NCBI GenBank assembly: GCA_044378055.1
Contig: JBILXY010000018.1
Span: 1-19,711, forward strand
Source: JBILXY01 sp044378055
GTDB lineage: Bacteria > Patescibacteriota > JACMRA01
Direction: 5' to 3'
DNA length: 19,711 nt
Each line of letters starts with the position of its first letter. The first letter of the stretch is position 1. The notes under the pieces are model-generated. The model worked only from the letters and a program-made list of their open reading frames with translations, searched no databases and was not told where the DNA came from. Positions 12,720-19,711 of this stretch are shown here, piece after piece. Both the position numbers and the translations under genes were made by a program.

Positions 12720-14411
12720 ATGCCCAAATTTATTTTTGTTACAGGTGGAGTAGTTTCTGGAATAGGTAAAGGAATCGCTGCCGCTTCTATCGGCCTTTTA
12801 CTAAAAAGTTCTGGTTTTAAAGTGGATGTTATCAAGTTTGATCCTTATTTAAATATCGATCCTGGAACCATGTCGCCTTATGAACATGGCGAAGTTTATG
12901 TGCTGGATGATGGCTCGGAAACCGATTTGGACTTAGGTCATTACGAAAGATTTTTAAATACTAATTTGAATAAAAATGCCTCGGTTACCGCCGGAAAAAT
13001 TTACAATTCAATATTAGAACAAGAAAGAAATGGCTATTATTTGGGTAAAAATGTGCAGTTAATTCCACATGTTACAAACTATATTCAGGAATGTTTTCAA
13101 AGAGCAGCTTCAGACGAAAATTCAGATATTGTTAGGCTGATTGAAATTGGTGGTTCAACAGGTGACATTGAAGGGGAGATTTTTTTAGAAAGTTTTAGAC
13201 AGTTTAAACAACGAAACCATAAAGATGTGCTACATGTTCATCTTGGTTATGTGCCGTATTTAAATTGCAGCGGAGAGTTTAAAACCAAGCCACTGCAAAA
13301 TTCTATTCGTGAATTGTTAAGCAAAGGTTTGCAACCAGACATTGTAGTAGCCAGATACGCTCCAGAAGGTGATCAGCATCTATCGGAAGATATTTTGGGA
13401 AAAATTGCCTTATTTAGTAATTTACCAGGATATAAAGTTATTAGTTTGCCAGATTTAGAATCTATTTACCAAGTTCCTTCTTACCTTAAAACCACTACTT
13501 TGGTGCAAGTTTTAAATGAATTTACTAATTCAAATTTTCAGCCAAAATTACCTGAATTTTTTGATAAAGTTATTCAAAATAAGTCTGAATTAAATGTGGT
13601 TGAAGTAGCCTTGGTGGCAAAATATACAAAATTAACCGACGCTTATTTAAGTTTGCTAGAATCTTTAAAAATTGCTTCGGTGGAAAACAATGTGGCTTTA
13701 AAAATTACTTTTATTAACGCCGAAAACCTATCTCCGATCTTAATTAATACTCCTCAATACGATGAAGAATTAGAGAAACTATCCAAAGCAAAAGCAATAA
13801 TTATTCCTGGAGGCTTTGGTTCAAGGGGAATGGAAGGGAAGATTGAAGCAGTAAAATATGCCAGAAATAACAAAATTCCTTTTCTAGGTATTTGTCTTGG
13901 TTTGCAAATGGCGGTGGTAGAATACGCCAGAAATGTATTGGGAATTGATGCCTATTCCAGCGAAATGTTTGAAGACAGAAGTACAATTTCTAAGTCTCAG
14001 AAGATGGTAGTAGATTTGATGCCAGCCCAATTAAATATTCATAAAAAAGGTGGAACAATGAGGCTTGGTGGTTATGATTGTTCACTTGAAAAAGGAAGTA
14101 TGATTGCAACTTTATTTGGTACAACAATAACCAGAGAAAGGCATAGGCATAGATTAGAAGTGCAGCCTCAGTTTACCTCTGAATTGCAAAAGTCTGGGTT
14201 AAATATTTCTGGAAAATATAATTATAAAGATGAAAATGGCAGAGATCAATTCTTGGTAGAAATGGTTGAATTAAGCCAAACAGATCATCCATATTTTGTA
14301 GCAACCCAAAGCCATCCTGAATTTCTAAGTAGGCCGGAAAAATCCCATCCTTTGTTTTACGGACTTATTAAAACAGCTTCTGATTTATTCTTTTCTGGAA
14401 CCAATAAGTAA
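12720..14411 (+). CDS. pyrG: CTP synthase
   Basis: The 563-residue enzyme makes CTP from UTP, ATP and glutamine, the last step of de novo pyrimidine nucleotide synthesis. The N-terminal synthetase domain begins IFVTGGVVSGIGKG (5-18) and holds FDPYLNIDPGTMSPYEHGEV (40-59) and DDGSETDLDLGHYERF (63-78), with EIGGSTGDIEG at 142-152. The class I glutamine amidotransferase domain has PGGFGSRG (363-370), the nucleophile Cys392 in GICLGLQ, RERHRHR (472-478) and the His532-Glu534 pair in SHPEF. All catalytic residues are present and length is normal (about 535-560). The start is fixed by the promoter spacing. Its last 44 bases overlap the EVE-domain gene, which is read from the other strand. Confidence 0.98.
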   Translation: MPKFIFVTGGVVSGIGKGIAAASIGLLLKSSGFKVDVIKFDPYLNIDPGTMSPYEHGEVYVLDDGSETDLDLGHYERFLNTNLNKNASVTAGKIYNSILEQERNGYYLGKNVQLIPHVTNYIQECFQRAASDENSDIVRLIEIGGSTGDIEGEIFLESFRQFKQRNHKDVLHVHLGYVPYLNCSGEFKTKPLQNSIRELLSKGLQPDIVVARYAPEGDQHLSEDILGKIALFSNLPGYKVISLPDLESIYQVPSYLKTTTLVQVLNEFTNSNFQPKLPEFFDKVIQNKSELNVVEVALVAKYTKLTDAYLSLLESLKIASVENNVALKITFINAENLSPILINTPQYDEELEKLSKAKAIIIPGGFGSRGMEGKIEAVKYARNNKIPFLGICLGLQMAVVEYARNVLGIDAYSSEMFEDRSTISKSQKMVVDLMPAQLNIHKKGGTMRLGGYDCSLEKGSMIATLFGTTITRERHRHRLEVQPQFTSELQKSGLNISGKYNYKDENGRDQFLVEMVELSQTDHPYFVATQSHPEFLSRPEKSHPLFYGLIKTASDLFFSGTNK

Positions 14412-14790
14412 AATTATCTGGGCAGGCCATAGTGGAAAGCCTTCCTTGCCTTACTAAAAGCCAATCGTTAAAAAGCCCTGATTCTTTAATTTCTTTTAAT
14501 GAAACCTGGTTTTCTTCAGTAAATTCTTGAAGAAACTTAACTTTGGCATACCAGCTTGGTCTTGGGTCGTTTTCATCTTTAACTGGGCTACCAATAATTT
14601 CCATTAATCCCATAATTTTAGCTTGTCCCTGAGAATGATAAACAAGCACTAAATCCCCGATTTCCCAAGAACGAATTACAAGCAGGGCAGGGTTGCTATG
14701 AACACCGTCCCAATTGGTTATTTGGTCTTTGGCTAGATCTTTTATTGAATAAGTTTCAGGATCGGTTTTGGCTAAAAATAATCTTGGCAT
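14368..14790 (-). CDS. EVE domain protein
   Basis: The 140-residue protein is a stand-alone EVE domain (PUA-like fold). It opens MPRLFLAKTDPETYSIKDL, then ITNWDGVHSNPALLVIRSWEIGDLVLVYHSQGQAKIMGLMEI, and later DPRPSWYAKVKF and a Leu-rich end, matching the family order: WDGV..N, GD.v..YHS and p.W..v.v.f. EVE and related YTH-like domains are known to bind modified bases in DNA or RNA through an aromatic cage; Trp27, Tyr51 and Trp80-type residues here could form it. Stand-alone EVE proteins have been linked to modified-base sensing in restriction and other contexts, but no restriction genes are nearby. Its 3' end overlaps pyrG by 44 bases on the opposite strand. Family call is strong; target unknown. 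Confidence 0.9.
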   Translation of the reverse strand: MPRLFLAKTDPETYSIKDLAKDQITNWDGVHSNPALLVIRSWEIGDLVLVYHSQGQAKIMGLMEIIGSPVKDENDPRPSWYAKVKFLQEFTEENQVSLKEIKESGLFNDWLLVRQGRLSTMACPDNFTYWFQKRINQKLF

Positions 14791-14799
14791 TTAAGAAGC

Positions 14800-14805
14800 G
14801 TTATA
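14800..14805 (-). promoter_or_regulatory. Possible -10 element of the EVE gene
   Basis: TATAAC on the minus strand lies about nine bases before the EVE start codon, inside the imperfect palindrome TTATA-CTGCG-TATAA (about 14801-14815). No good -35 box is found at normal spacing. Confidence 0.3.
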
Positions 14806-14823
14806 CTGCGTATAATTTTAATT

Positions 14824-15201
14824 TTATTTGTCAGTACCTTGGCTAACAGCCTGAACCATGCTCATAAAATCTCCCATACTTCCTGTTTCTTGCATCTTAG
14901 TTGCAATTTCCTTTTGTACTTTAGAAATAGCGTTTTCAACCGCTTCAATGATAGATTTACTTAGAACAGAATCGGTTTTGTTTTGGGATGTGTAATTTTC
15001 GTAAACAAAGTTAATCAAAGAAGGGTCGATTTGAATATCTACAATTTTTTGCTCACCTGTAATAACTACGGAAACTCTGGAATTCTTACTTACACCTGAA
15101 ACTCTGATTGAAGATAGTAGGGCAGAAATTTTTTGTTGTTGCTGACGAACTTTGTTGGCGTTGGCCATTAAACCAGCTGCATTTTTAATATTATTTAACA
15201 T
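14824..15201 (-). CDS. YbaB/EbfC nucleoid-associated protein
   Basis: The 125-residue protein belongs to the YbaB/EbfC family of small dimeric DNA-binding, nucleoid-associated proteins. Typical features are the N-terminal helix with QQQQKI (residues 20-25), the VSGVSKNSRVSVVITGEQKIVDIQIDPSLI beta sheet (about 34-63) and a C-terminal helix (KSIIEAVENAISKVQKEIATKMQE) followed by a Met-rich end. It is about 15 residues longer than most homologues because of the loop NFVYENYTSQNKTD and the tail. In many bacteria this gene sits between dnaX and recR; here it stands alone, on the strand opposite to the lamin-tail gene and 33 bases upstream of the EVE gene. No ribosome binding site precedes the ATG. 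Confidence 0.9.
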   Translation of the reverse strand: MLNNIKNAAGLMANANKVRQQQQKISALLSSIRVSGVSKNSRVSVVITGEQKIVDIQIDPSLINFVYENYTSQNKTDSVLSKSIIEAVENAISKVQKEIATKMQETGSMGDFMSMVQAVSQGTDK

Positions 15202-15275
15202 ATTTTTTTATTTAAACTTAAATAATCAAGGCGATTTTGGCTTATTTTTGTCAAGCATTTTATTACCAATTTATT

Positions 15276-15291
15276 GTCCAATCTATGAACA
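15276..15291 (+). repeat. Shared upstream motif GTCCAATCTRTGAACA, copy 1
   Basis: Sixteen bases that recur with one mismatch at 19593-19608. Both copies are in AT-rich leader regions upstream of a plus-strand open frame. Could be a regulatory site or a remnant of a repeat. Confidence 0.35.
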
Positions 15292-15301
15292 CTTTTTTTG
15301 T

Positions 15302-15330
15302 TTGGCAAAGAAATGGAAAATAGTTTTAAG
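15302..15330 (+). promoter_or_regulatory. Possible leaderless promoter of the lamin-tail operon
   Basis: TTGGCA (15302-15307), 17-base spacer, TTTAAG (15325-15330), six bases, ATG at 15337. An alternative is TTGTCA (15249-15254) with TATTGT (15273-15278), which would give a leader and allow the ATG at 15313. Confidence 0.4.
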
Positions 15331-15336
15331 AACAAT

Positions 15337-16578
15337 ATGCCCTGGAGAATTAAAATTATTATTATAACTTTAGTATTTATATTATTACCTACAAGTTTCA
15401 ATGTTTACGCCAACCAAAGCGTGTTTATTAGTGAAGTAAACTTTGCAGGCAGCACTAGGCCGGATTGCAAATTATGTAGTTACGATAAATGGATTGAGTT
15501 GTATAACCCAAGCCAGCAGGCAATAGATGTAAGCTTTTGGACACTACAATTCCGAGAGTCTCAGGACGCAACTAATAACCTTAAATTTCCACCCAACACC
15601 TTCATTCAGGCTAAGAGCAACTACCTGGTACGAAATCGTTACAATGGATTAACATCAACCCTAAGTTCTGCAAACATTCAAGCCGATGCAATAAGTGGAA
15701 AAGTGTTAAGAGTTAGCTCTAACACGGCCGGGCAAAGAAGAATACAAGCTAATTTACTTAATTCTACAGGGCAAAAAATATCTGAATTTAATTTAAATGA
15801 ATCAGCAATAAGTAAACTGGAAAGTGAAACAAACCTTACTTCAGGTAGTAAATTTAGCATACAGTTTGACCCAGATAATTCTGGGTATAAAATATCAGAA
15901 AAAACATATTTTTCAAATAATTATGGTAATCCGAAATTTAGTTCCGGGGTGTTGGTTGATTTAGACAAAACACCAGAGTTGCAAGTACAGCCGGTTGTTT
16001 CGCCAGTTAATAATTTAACTCCGGACTCCTTGACTGTAAATATTGTACAACCAGAGATTAAAGTTGAAGTTCCGTCTTCGACCTCTTCACAAATTCCTGT
16101 TCAAGCAAATGCTCAGAATCCACAAGTTGCCTCGTTGATTACTTCTGAAGTTTCGCCACAAATCTCCACACAAACCACTCCTCAAATTATTCCACAAGTC
16201 ATAACAAAAGATGTTATACAGAATGCTCCACAAGCCACTTCTCAAATTGCTCCGATGATTGCTCCAACAGTGCAAAAAAATATCATAAAAAATTATAATC
16301 CAACTATATCGCCAAATCATAAACTTAAATTATCTGAAATTGCTATTCCAAAAGTAACCATCTCTCAAATTTTAACTGATAAACAACTTTTACATGATAA
16401 TACTGAACAAACAACTAAGTTCTTTTATTCAACTTTAGAAGACAAAACAAATATAAATTTATGGCCTTTGGTCTTATTAATGTTGGCTAGTATAGCTTAT
16501 AAAAAATCAAAAAACCATTTAAAGTCGCTTAGCTTTGATAATATTTTGACAAAAAACCTTAGTATAGCCAGTAATTAG
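15337..16578 (+). CDS. Secreted/anchored lamin-tail domain protein
   Basis: From ATG 15337 the product is 413 residues. A signal peptide (MPWRIK then IIIITLVFILLPTSFNVYA, cut near residue 25) leads into a lamin-tail (LTD) domain from about 28: VFISEVNFAGS, a CKLC pair (Cys44, Cys47), DKWIELYNPSQQAIDVSFWTLQF, and FIQAKSNYLV. LTD domains are small Ig-like folds found on bacterial surface proteins and extracellular nucleases. A Gln, Pro, Thr-rich linker with repeated PQI/PQV steps (about 245-315) follows, then a membrane helix (NLWPLVLLMLASIAY, about 375-388) and a lysine-rich inner tail. No LPXTG motif is seen. Earlier in-frame starts at 15313 (ATG) or 15298 (TTG) would only lengthen the n-region. 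The next gene begins two bases after its stop, so the two form an operon. Confidence 0.8.
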   Translation: MPWRIKIIIITLVFILLPTSFNVYANQSVFISEVNFAGSTRPDCKLCSYDKWIELYNPSQQAIDVSFWTLQFRESQDATNNLKFPPNTFIQAKSNYLVRNRYNGLTSTLSSANIQADAISGKVLRVSSNTAGQRRIQANLLNSTGQKISEFNLNESAISKLESETNLTSGSKFSIQFDPDNSGYKISEKTYFSNNYGNPKFSSGVLVDLDKTPELQVQPVVSPVNNLTPDSLTVNIVQPEIKVEVPSSTSSQIPVQANAQNPQVASLITSEVSPQISTQTTPQIIPQVITKDVIQNAPQATSQIAPMIAPTVQKNIIKNYNPTISPNHKLKLSEIAIPKVTISQILTDKQLLHDNTEQTTKFFYSTLEDKTNINLWPLVLLMLASIAYKKSKNHLKSLSFDNILTKNLSIASN

Positions 16579-16580
16579 CC

Positions 16581-17870
16581 ATGAAATCAGCTTCTAATTT
16601 AAAACTAATCCTACATAGAATTGGACTTATCGTAGTAACAGGCTTGGCAATTTTAACCTCTGCTGCCTCTTGTACTATTCCTGGATTAAATCTCGGTAAT
16701 AATTCAACCCCAACAACTTTAGGAGTTCTAAAACAAGACCCAAGTATATCCACAGAAAAATTTGGTAAAATCAATGCTGTTCAAACAGTTTCAGGCCAGG
16801 TGGATCCCGCTGGTTTATCTAACTTGTCTGGTTTAAAAATGCAATTAACTTCGCCTGATAATTTGTACTTATTAACTACACAGAAAGGATTGTTTAAAAC
16901 TACTGATGGAGGAAGGAATTGGAAGAGAAAGTATATATTTAATCCAGTTTCAAATAATTCAGATAGCAAAGCCAGAGACGCTGAAATTAATTCAATCCTA
17001 GCCAAAAATGATGCTTTAGTTTCGCAAGACTTTGCAGTTGATCCAACCAACCAAAATAATATTTTTTACGCCGTAAGTTTAAATAAAGTTGGAAAGATTT
17101 ATTATAGTAATGATGGGGGAGACAGTTTTAAAGAAGTTTATACAGAAGTAGCTTCTGGGGTTGATGTGAAATTAGTTACGATTGATTCAAAAAACCCACT
17201 AAGAGTCTATGCAGTGCTACAGGGAGGAGGCTTGATAGGAAGTTTAGATGGAGGCAAAACTTGGCAGAAGTTACAGTCATTCAACGATCAGCCAGTTCAA
17301 ATTGGTTTTACTGAAGAATTTGGAAACTTGTTTTACATTTTATTCGCCAAAAATGGTCTAGCAATTTCAGCAAACGATGGTAAAACCTGGGTAACAAAGC
17401 CACTTGTGAAAGAAGCAAGCAAAATTGGTGAAAATCAACCTAAAGATAATTTGAATATTATTTCCAGCTCTACCCCTACTTTTGGAACTTATGAAAAAAT
17501 TATTCCAGTTACAACAGGCTCTACCAAGGGCTGGATATTATTGGCAGACAGGCAAATGTGGTTTAGTTCAAGCGTGGATGGCAATTTCAGTAAACTTTTA
17601 TTACCAGTACAATCTGAACAATATAATGTTTTAGATGCAGCTGTAGATCCTAAACGAGGATTAGATCAAATTATTGTAGGGGTAGATAACAAATTGTTTA
17701 CTACAACAAACCGTGGTCAAAGCTGGACTACCAATGACAAAATAGGTTTGTCTGCTGCAATTGGTAATATTGGCCAGATTGTGATTGATCCGAACGGCAA
17801 TAATTCAATCTATTTGATGTTATTAAATCCTAGTTTAAAAAGAGGTTCTGGTTTGGGTCTATTCATTTAA
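16581..17870 (+). CDS. Asp-box (BNR repeat) lipoprotein
   Basis: The 429-residue protein starts with a lipoprotein-type signal (IGLIVVTGLAILTSAASC, lipid-carrying Cys31), so it should be tethered to the outer face of the membrane. The rest is a beta-propeller of the Asp-box/sortilin or Ycf48 kind, with five recognisable copies of the S/T-x-D-G-G-x-x-W turn: KTTDGGRNW (near 107), YSNDGGDSF (near 177), GSLDGGKTW (near 222), ISANDGKTW (near 263) and TTTNRGQSW (near 376). The last two are degenerate. Each repeat is followed by strands such as VDPTNQNNIFYAV that mark propeller blades. No sialidase catalytic residues can be identified, so a binding or assembly role is more likely than hydrolysis. 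It follows the lamin-tail gene after two bases and has no promoter of its own. Confidence 0.85.
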   Translation: MKSASNLKLILHRIGLIVVTGLAILTSAASCTIPGLNLGNNSTPTTLGVLKQDPSISTEKFGKINAVQTVSGQVDPAGLSNLSGLKMQLTSPDNLYLLTTQKGLFKTTDGGRNWKRKYIFNPVSNNSDSKARDAEINSILAKNDALVSQDFAVDPTNQNNIFYAVSLNKVGKIYYSNDGGDSFKEVYTEVASGVDVKLVTIDSKNPLRVYAVLQGGGLIGSLDGGKTWQKLQSFNDQPVQIGFTEEFGNLFYILFAKNGLAISANDGKTWVTKPLVKEASKIGENQPKDNLNIISSSTPTFGTYEKIIPVTTGSTKGWILLADRQMWFSSSVDGNFSKLLLPVQSEQYNVLDAAVDPKRGLDQIIVGVDNKLFTTTNRGQSWTTNDKIGLSAAIGNIGQIVIDPNGNNSIYLMLLNPSLKRGSGLGLFI

Positions 17871-17887
17871 TTCCTGGAAATAAATAA

Positions 17888-17930
17888 TCTCAAGTAATAG
17901 ATTAAATTGATTTACTTAAACTTGGTGTTC
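17888..17930. other. Convergent gap without a clear terminator
   Basis: Between the Asp-box lipoprotein and the rel gene there are only 45 bases. The inverted repeat AAGTAA / TTACTT is AT-rich and weak. I see no good hairpin with a T-run on either strand. Confidence 0.3.
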
Positions 17931-19424
17931 TTTTAAATATGATTTAATCATTTTTTGGGCAGCACTGGTTTTAGCCCATTTTAACCAATAATGTTTAGGG
18001 GTCTGTTGTTTTTCTGTGATTATTTCAACTGTATCACCTGTTTTTAAATTAGTCTGAAGGTTAGTTACTTTGCCATTTACTTTTACGAAAGCAGCTTTAT
18101 TCCCTATTTCTTCATGAATTTTGTAAGCGTAATCTAAGGCAGTGGAATTTTGAGGCAAGCTAATTACATCACCTTTTGGAGTCAGCACAAACAACTTTTC
18201 TTGGAATAGGTTAAATTCCATCGCATTATTTTCAAACTGATTTTGCTTCATGAACATGTTCCAAGCCCCTCTTCTTAAATTTTCGCCTAACTTCATTAAC
18301 TGAACAGGATCCAGAAAACTTAGCCCATTAACATTGTCGGTTTTCTTTTTATAGGCCCAATGAGCAGCAGCACCGTATTCTGCCACTGCGTGCATCTGAG
18401 GAGTTCTAATTTGAAATTCAAAAGGTGTATTAGTTTCAGGATCTAAAACGGTTGTATGAATGCTTTGATAGCCGTTTTCTTTTGGTTCTAAAATATAATT
18501 TTTAGTTCTCTCAACATGTTCAGGATAGATTTCATGGATTTGCTCTAATACTTTATAACACTTGGAAACATCATCAACAATTACCCTTAAAGCTATCAAA
18601 TCGTAAATCTGATCTAGGGTTTTACCTTTTTGATATAGTTTATTATAAACAGCGTAATATCCCTTGGCCCGCCCCATAATTTCAATATATGGAAACTGTT
18701 TTTCACTTAAAATATTTTGAGTTTTATGTTGTAATTTTTTAGCTAAATCGTTTCTATTACCAAAATTCAAAGCTTGATTTCCAGTCATATAACTGAAAAT
18801 TTGTGGATGAAGATATTTAAAAGCTGCGTCCTCAATTCTATTTTTTAGAATACTTATTCCAAGCCTGGAAGCAATTTCTGCGTCAATTATTAAAGCTTGC
18901 TCAGCAATTTCCTTGGCTTTTTCTGCAGGAATATGATCCATGGTCAATAAATTATCCACCCTCTCGGCAATTTTTATAAAAAATACTCTGAAATCTCTAC
19001 CTGTGGCCACGAACATTCTTCTTAGATTCTCAGCATTTTTCTCGTTGTGGTTATGGTTTGAAATATTCAATAACTCAGTAATTTTATTAGAGTCTTCCAC
19101 GATACCAAATATTTCTTTGGGAAATTGGTGCAGATTGATTATTTCTTGCATTTTATCATCAAGCCCAATTCCAGAAAATATGCTGGCAATCAGGGTAGTT
19201 TTATCTAATTTAATTCCCGCTAAAATTTTGAGCACCGCCATTTTATGTTCTAAAAAATACCTTCCATTGTCTCTTTTTTTATCTTGATAGACTTCCTCGA
19301 TTATTTTATAAGCGTTCTTAACCATGACTTTTTCACTAGGCTCTAGATAATCAATATAATTTTCTAGTTCTAGCCGTAAATTCTGAGATATTTCATCAAA
19401 ACTTTTAAAGCTGGAATTTAACAT
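17916..19424 (-). CDS. Rel/SpoT-family (p)ppGpp synthetase with degenerate hydrolase domain
   Basis: The 502-residue protein makes the stringent-response alarmone (p)ppGpp. Domain order: an N-terminal HD-type region (about 25-200), synthetase (about 245-360), TGS (about 410-470). The synthetase is intact: GRAKGYYAVYNK (251-262), IYDLIALRV (273-281), ENGYQSIHTTV (316-326), FQIRTPQMHAVAEYG (337-351). The RXKD-type signature reads RTKN. The hydrolase site is not intact: the usual HDxxED is replaced by SG at 84-85, and KLADRLHN by KIAERVDN (151-158), while His60 survives. The C-terminal helical, zinc-finger and ACT parts of full-length Rel (about 700-740 residues) are missing, so ribosome control probably differs. 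Inference: a synthesis-only enzyme, with removal of (p)ppGpp by another protein. Confidence 0.92.
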   Translation of the reverse strand: MLNSSFKSFDEISQNLRLELENYIDYLEPSEKVMVKNAYKIIEEVYQDKKRDNGRYFLEHKMAVLKILAGIKLDKTTLIASIFSGIGLDDKMQEIINLHQFPKEIFGIVEDSNKITELLNISNHNHNEKNAENLRRMFVATGRDFRVFFIKIAERVDNLLTMDHIPAEKAKEIAEQALIIDAEIASRLGISILKNRIEDAAFKYLHPQIFSYMTGNQALNFGNRNDLAKKLQHKTQNILSEKQFPYIEIMGRAKGYYAVYNKLYQKGKTLDQIYDLIALRVIVDDVSKCYKVLEQIHEIYPEHVERTKNYILEPKENGYQSIHTTVLDPETNTPFEFQIRTPQMHAVAEYGAAAHWAYKKKTDNVNGLSFLDPVQLMKLGENLRRGAWNMFMKQNQFENNAMEFNLFQEKLFVLTPKGDVISLPQNSTALDYAYKIHEEIGNKAAFVKVNGKVTNLQTNLKTGDTVEIITEKQQTPKHYWLKWAKTSAAQKMIKSYLKEHQV

Positions 19425-19426
19425 GA

Positions 19427-19446
19427 GGGTATATATTTGGTTACCC
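19427..19446 (-). promoter_or_regulatory. Hairpin in the rel leader
   Basis: On the minus strand the mRNA leader would carry GGGTA-ACCAAATATA-TACCC ending two bases before the ATG. The five-base-pair stem could affect access to the start codon; no Shine-Dalgarno is present. Confidence 0.3.
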
Positions 19447-19447
19447 T

Positions 19448-19476
19448 AGATAATTGCACTACTTTAAACTTGTCAA
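19448..19476 (-). promoter_or_regulatory. Promoter of the rel gene
   Basis: Minus strand: TTGACA (19471-19476), 17-base spacer, TTATCT (19448-19453); TATCTA at 18 bases is the alternative. The leader would be about 17 bases. Confidence 0.5.
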
Positions 19477-19592
19477 GGATAATGACCCATACAGGATTAA
19501 ATGAATGAAATGAAATTTTGATATTTTTTTAGTCTTGAAATGAAAATATTTTTAGATATATTTCAGCCAACTATCCTCACCACCAAGCCAAA

Positions 19593-19608
19593 GTCCAATC
19601 TGTGAACA
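19593..19608 (+). repeat. Shared upstream motif GTCCAATCTRTGAACA, copy 2
   Basis: Matches 15276-15291 in 15 of 16 positions. Lies about 65 bases before the possible gene start at 19674. Confidence 0.35.
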
Positions 19609-19673
19609 TATTTATTAGTTTACAAGTTAAATATATAACCTCAGTCTTGTTTTAATAAATTTAAGAACAAGGT

Positions 19674-19711
19674 ATGAGAATAGGTAATAAATCATTAAAC
19701 ATAGTAAAATC
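19674..19711 (+). CDS. Possible start of a gene that runs off the window
   Basis: An ATG at 19674-19676 opens a frame (MRIGNKSLNIVK) that is still open at the end of the window. AAGG lies just before the ATG, too close for an ideal ribosome binding site. Too little is present to say what it encodes or whether it is real. The rest of 19477-19673 shows no gene. Confidence 0.3.
   Translation, partial: MRIGNKSLNIVK

Noticed and set aside
14801..14815. Operator palindrome upstream of the EVE gene
   Set aside because: TTATA-CTGCG-TATAA is short and AT-rich, and no regulator gene is adjacent; it may simply contain the -10 box.
125..19424. Alternative genetic code (TGA read as Gly or Trp)
   Set aside because: All core genes are full length without any in-frame TGA, and conserved Trp and Gly positions that I checked use TGG and GGN.

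Overview
The window is an AT-rich bacterial chromosome segment with 19 supportable protein genes (15 core-like or domain-assigned or orphan genes of ordinary length, plus short orphans), one possible gene start at the right edge, and no rRNA, tRNA, CRISPR array or transposase that I can see. The gene set (SecA, MiaA, CTP synthase, YbaB/EbfC, a Rel-type (p)ppGpp synthetase, a lipopolysaccharide-type flippase, EVE and lamin-tail domains, Asp-box lipoprotein) together with dispersed gene order, many orphans, short intergenic gaps and a SecA carrying an insertion before its ERKEAY motif suggests a member of the Candidate Phyla Radiation (Patescibacteria). That placement is an inference from gene content and sequence style, not a phylogenetic result. 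All 19 genes stop with TAA (13) or TAG (6), none with TGA, and none carries an in-frame TGA.

Layout. 1-2000: a 54-residue orphan (125-289), a GyrI/Cass2-like effector-binding protein (467-949) and a D-2-hydroxyacid dehydrogenase (992-1939), all on the minus strand, each with its own promoter. 2000-6160: tandem terminators, a small orphan (2088-2423), secA (2602-5430) and a divergent orphan (5641-6156). 6160-7430: a cluster of palindromic repeats around miaA (6351-7322). 7427-9108: a four-helix membrane protein and a sortase-fold protein whose catalytic cysteine position is serine; the sortase gene lies between two copies of a dispersed repeat. 9328-10658: a two-gene operon of unknown function. 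10709-12583: an orphan and a MOP-family flippase, minus strand. 12720-15201: pyrG, overlapped tail-to-tail by an EVE-domain gene, then ybaB. 15337-17870: a two-gene surface operon (lamin-tail protein plus Asp-box lipoprotein). 17916-19424: a Rel homologue with a destroyed hydrolase site.

Two themes cut across the window. First, promoters of many genes place the -10 hexamer exactly six or seven bases before the start codon, so these mRNAs should be leaderless, whereas three short orphans have normal Shine-Dalgarno leaders. Second, a family of GGCG...CGCC palindromes ending in GTAG lies immediately after stop codons in one fixed orientation; in miaA the repeat itself supplies the stop codon, and one copy is bracketed by an 11-base direct repeat that looks like an insertion footprint.

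Functionally, the window mixes housekeeping (protein export, tRNA modification, CTP synthesis, stringent response, nucleoid protein) with cell-surface functions (flippase, sortase-fold protein, lamin-tail and Asp-box secreted proteins) that would depend on the SecA encoded here.
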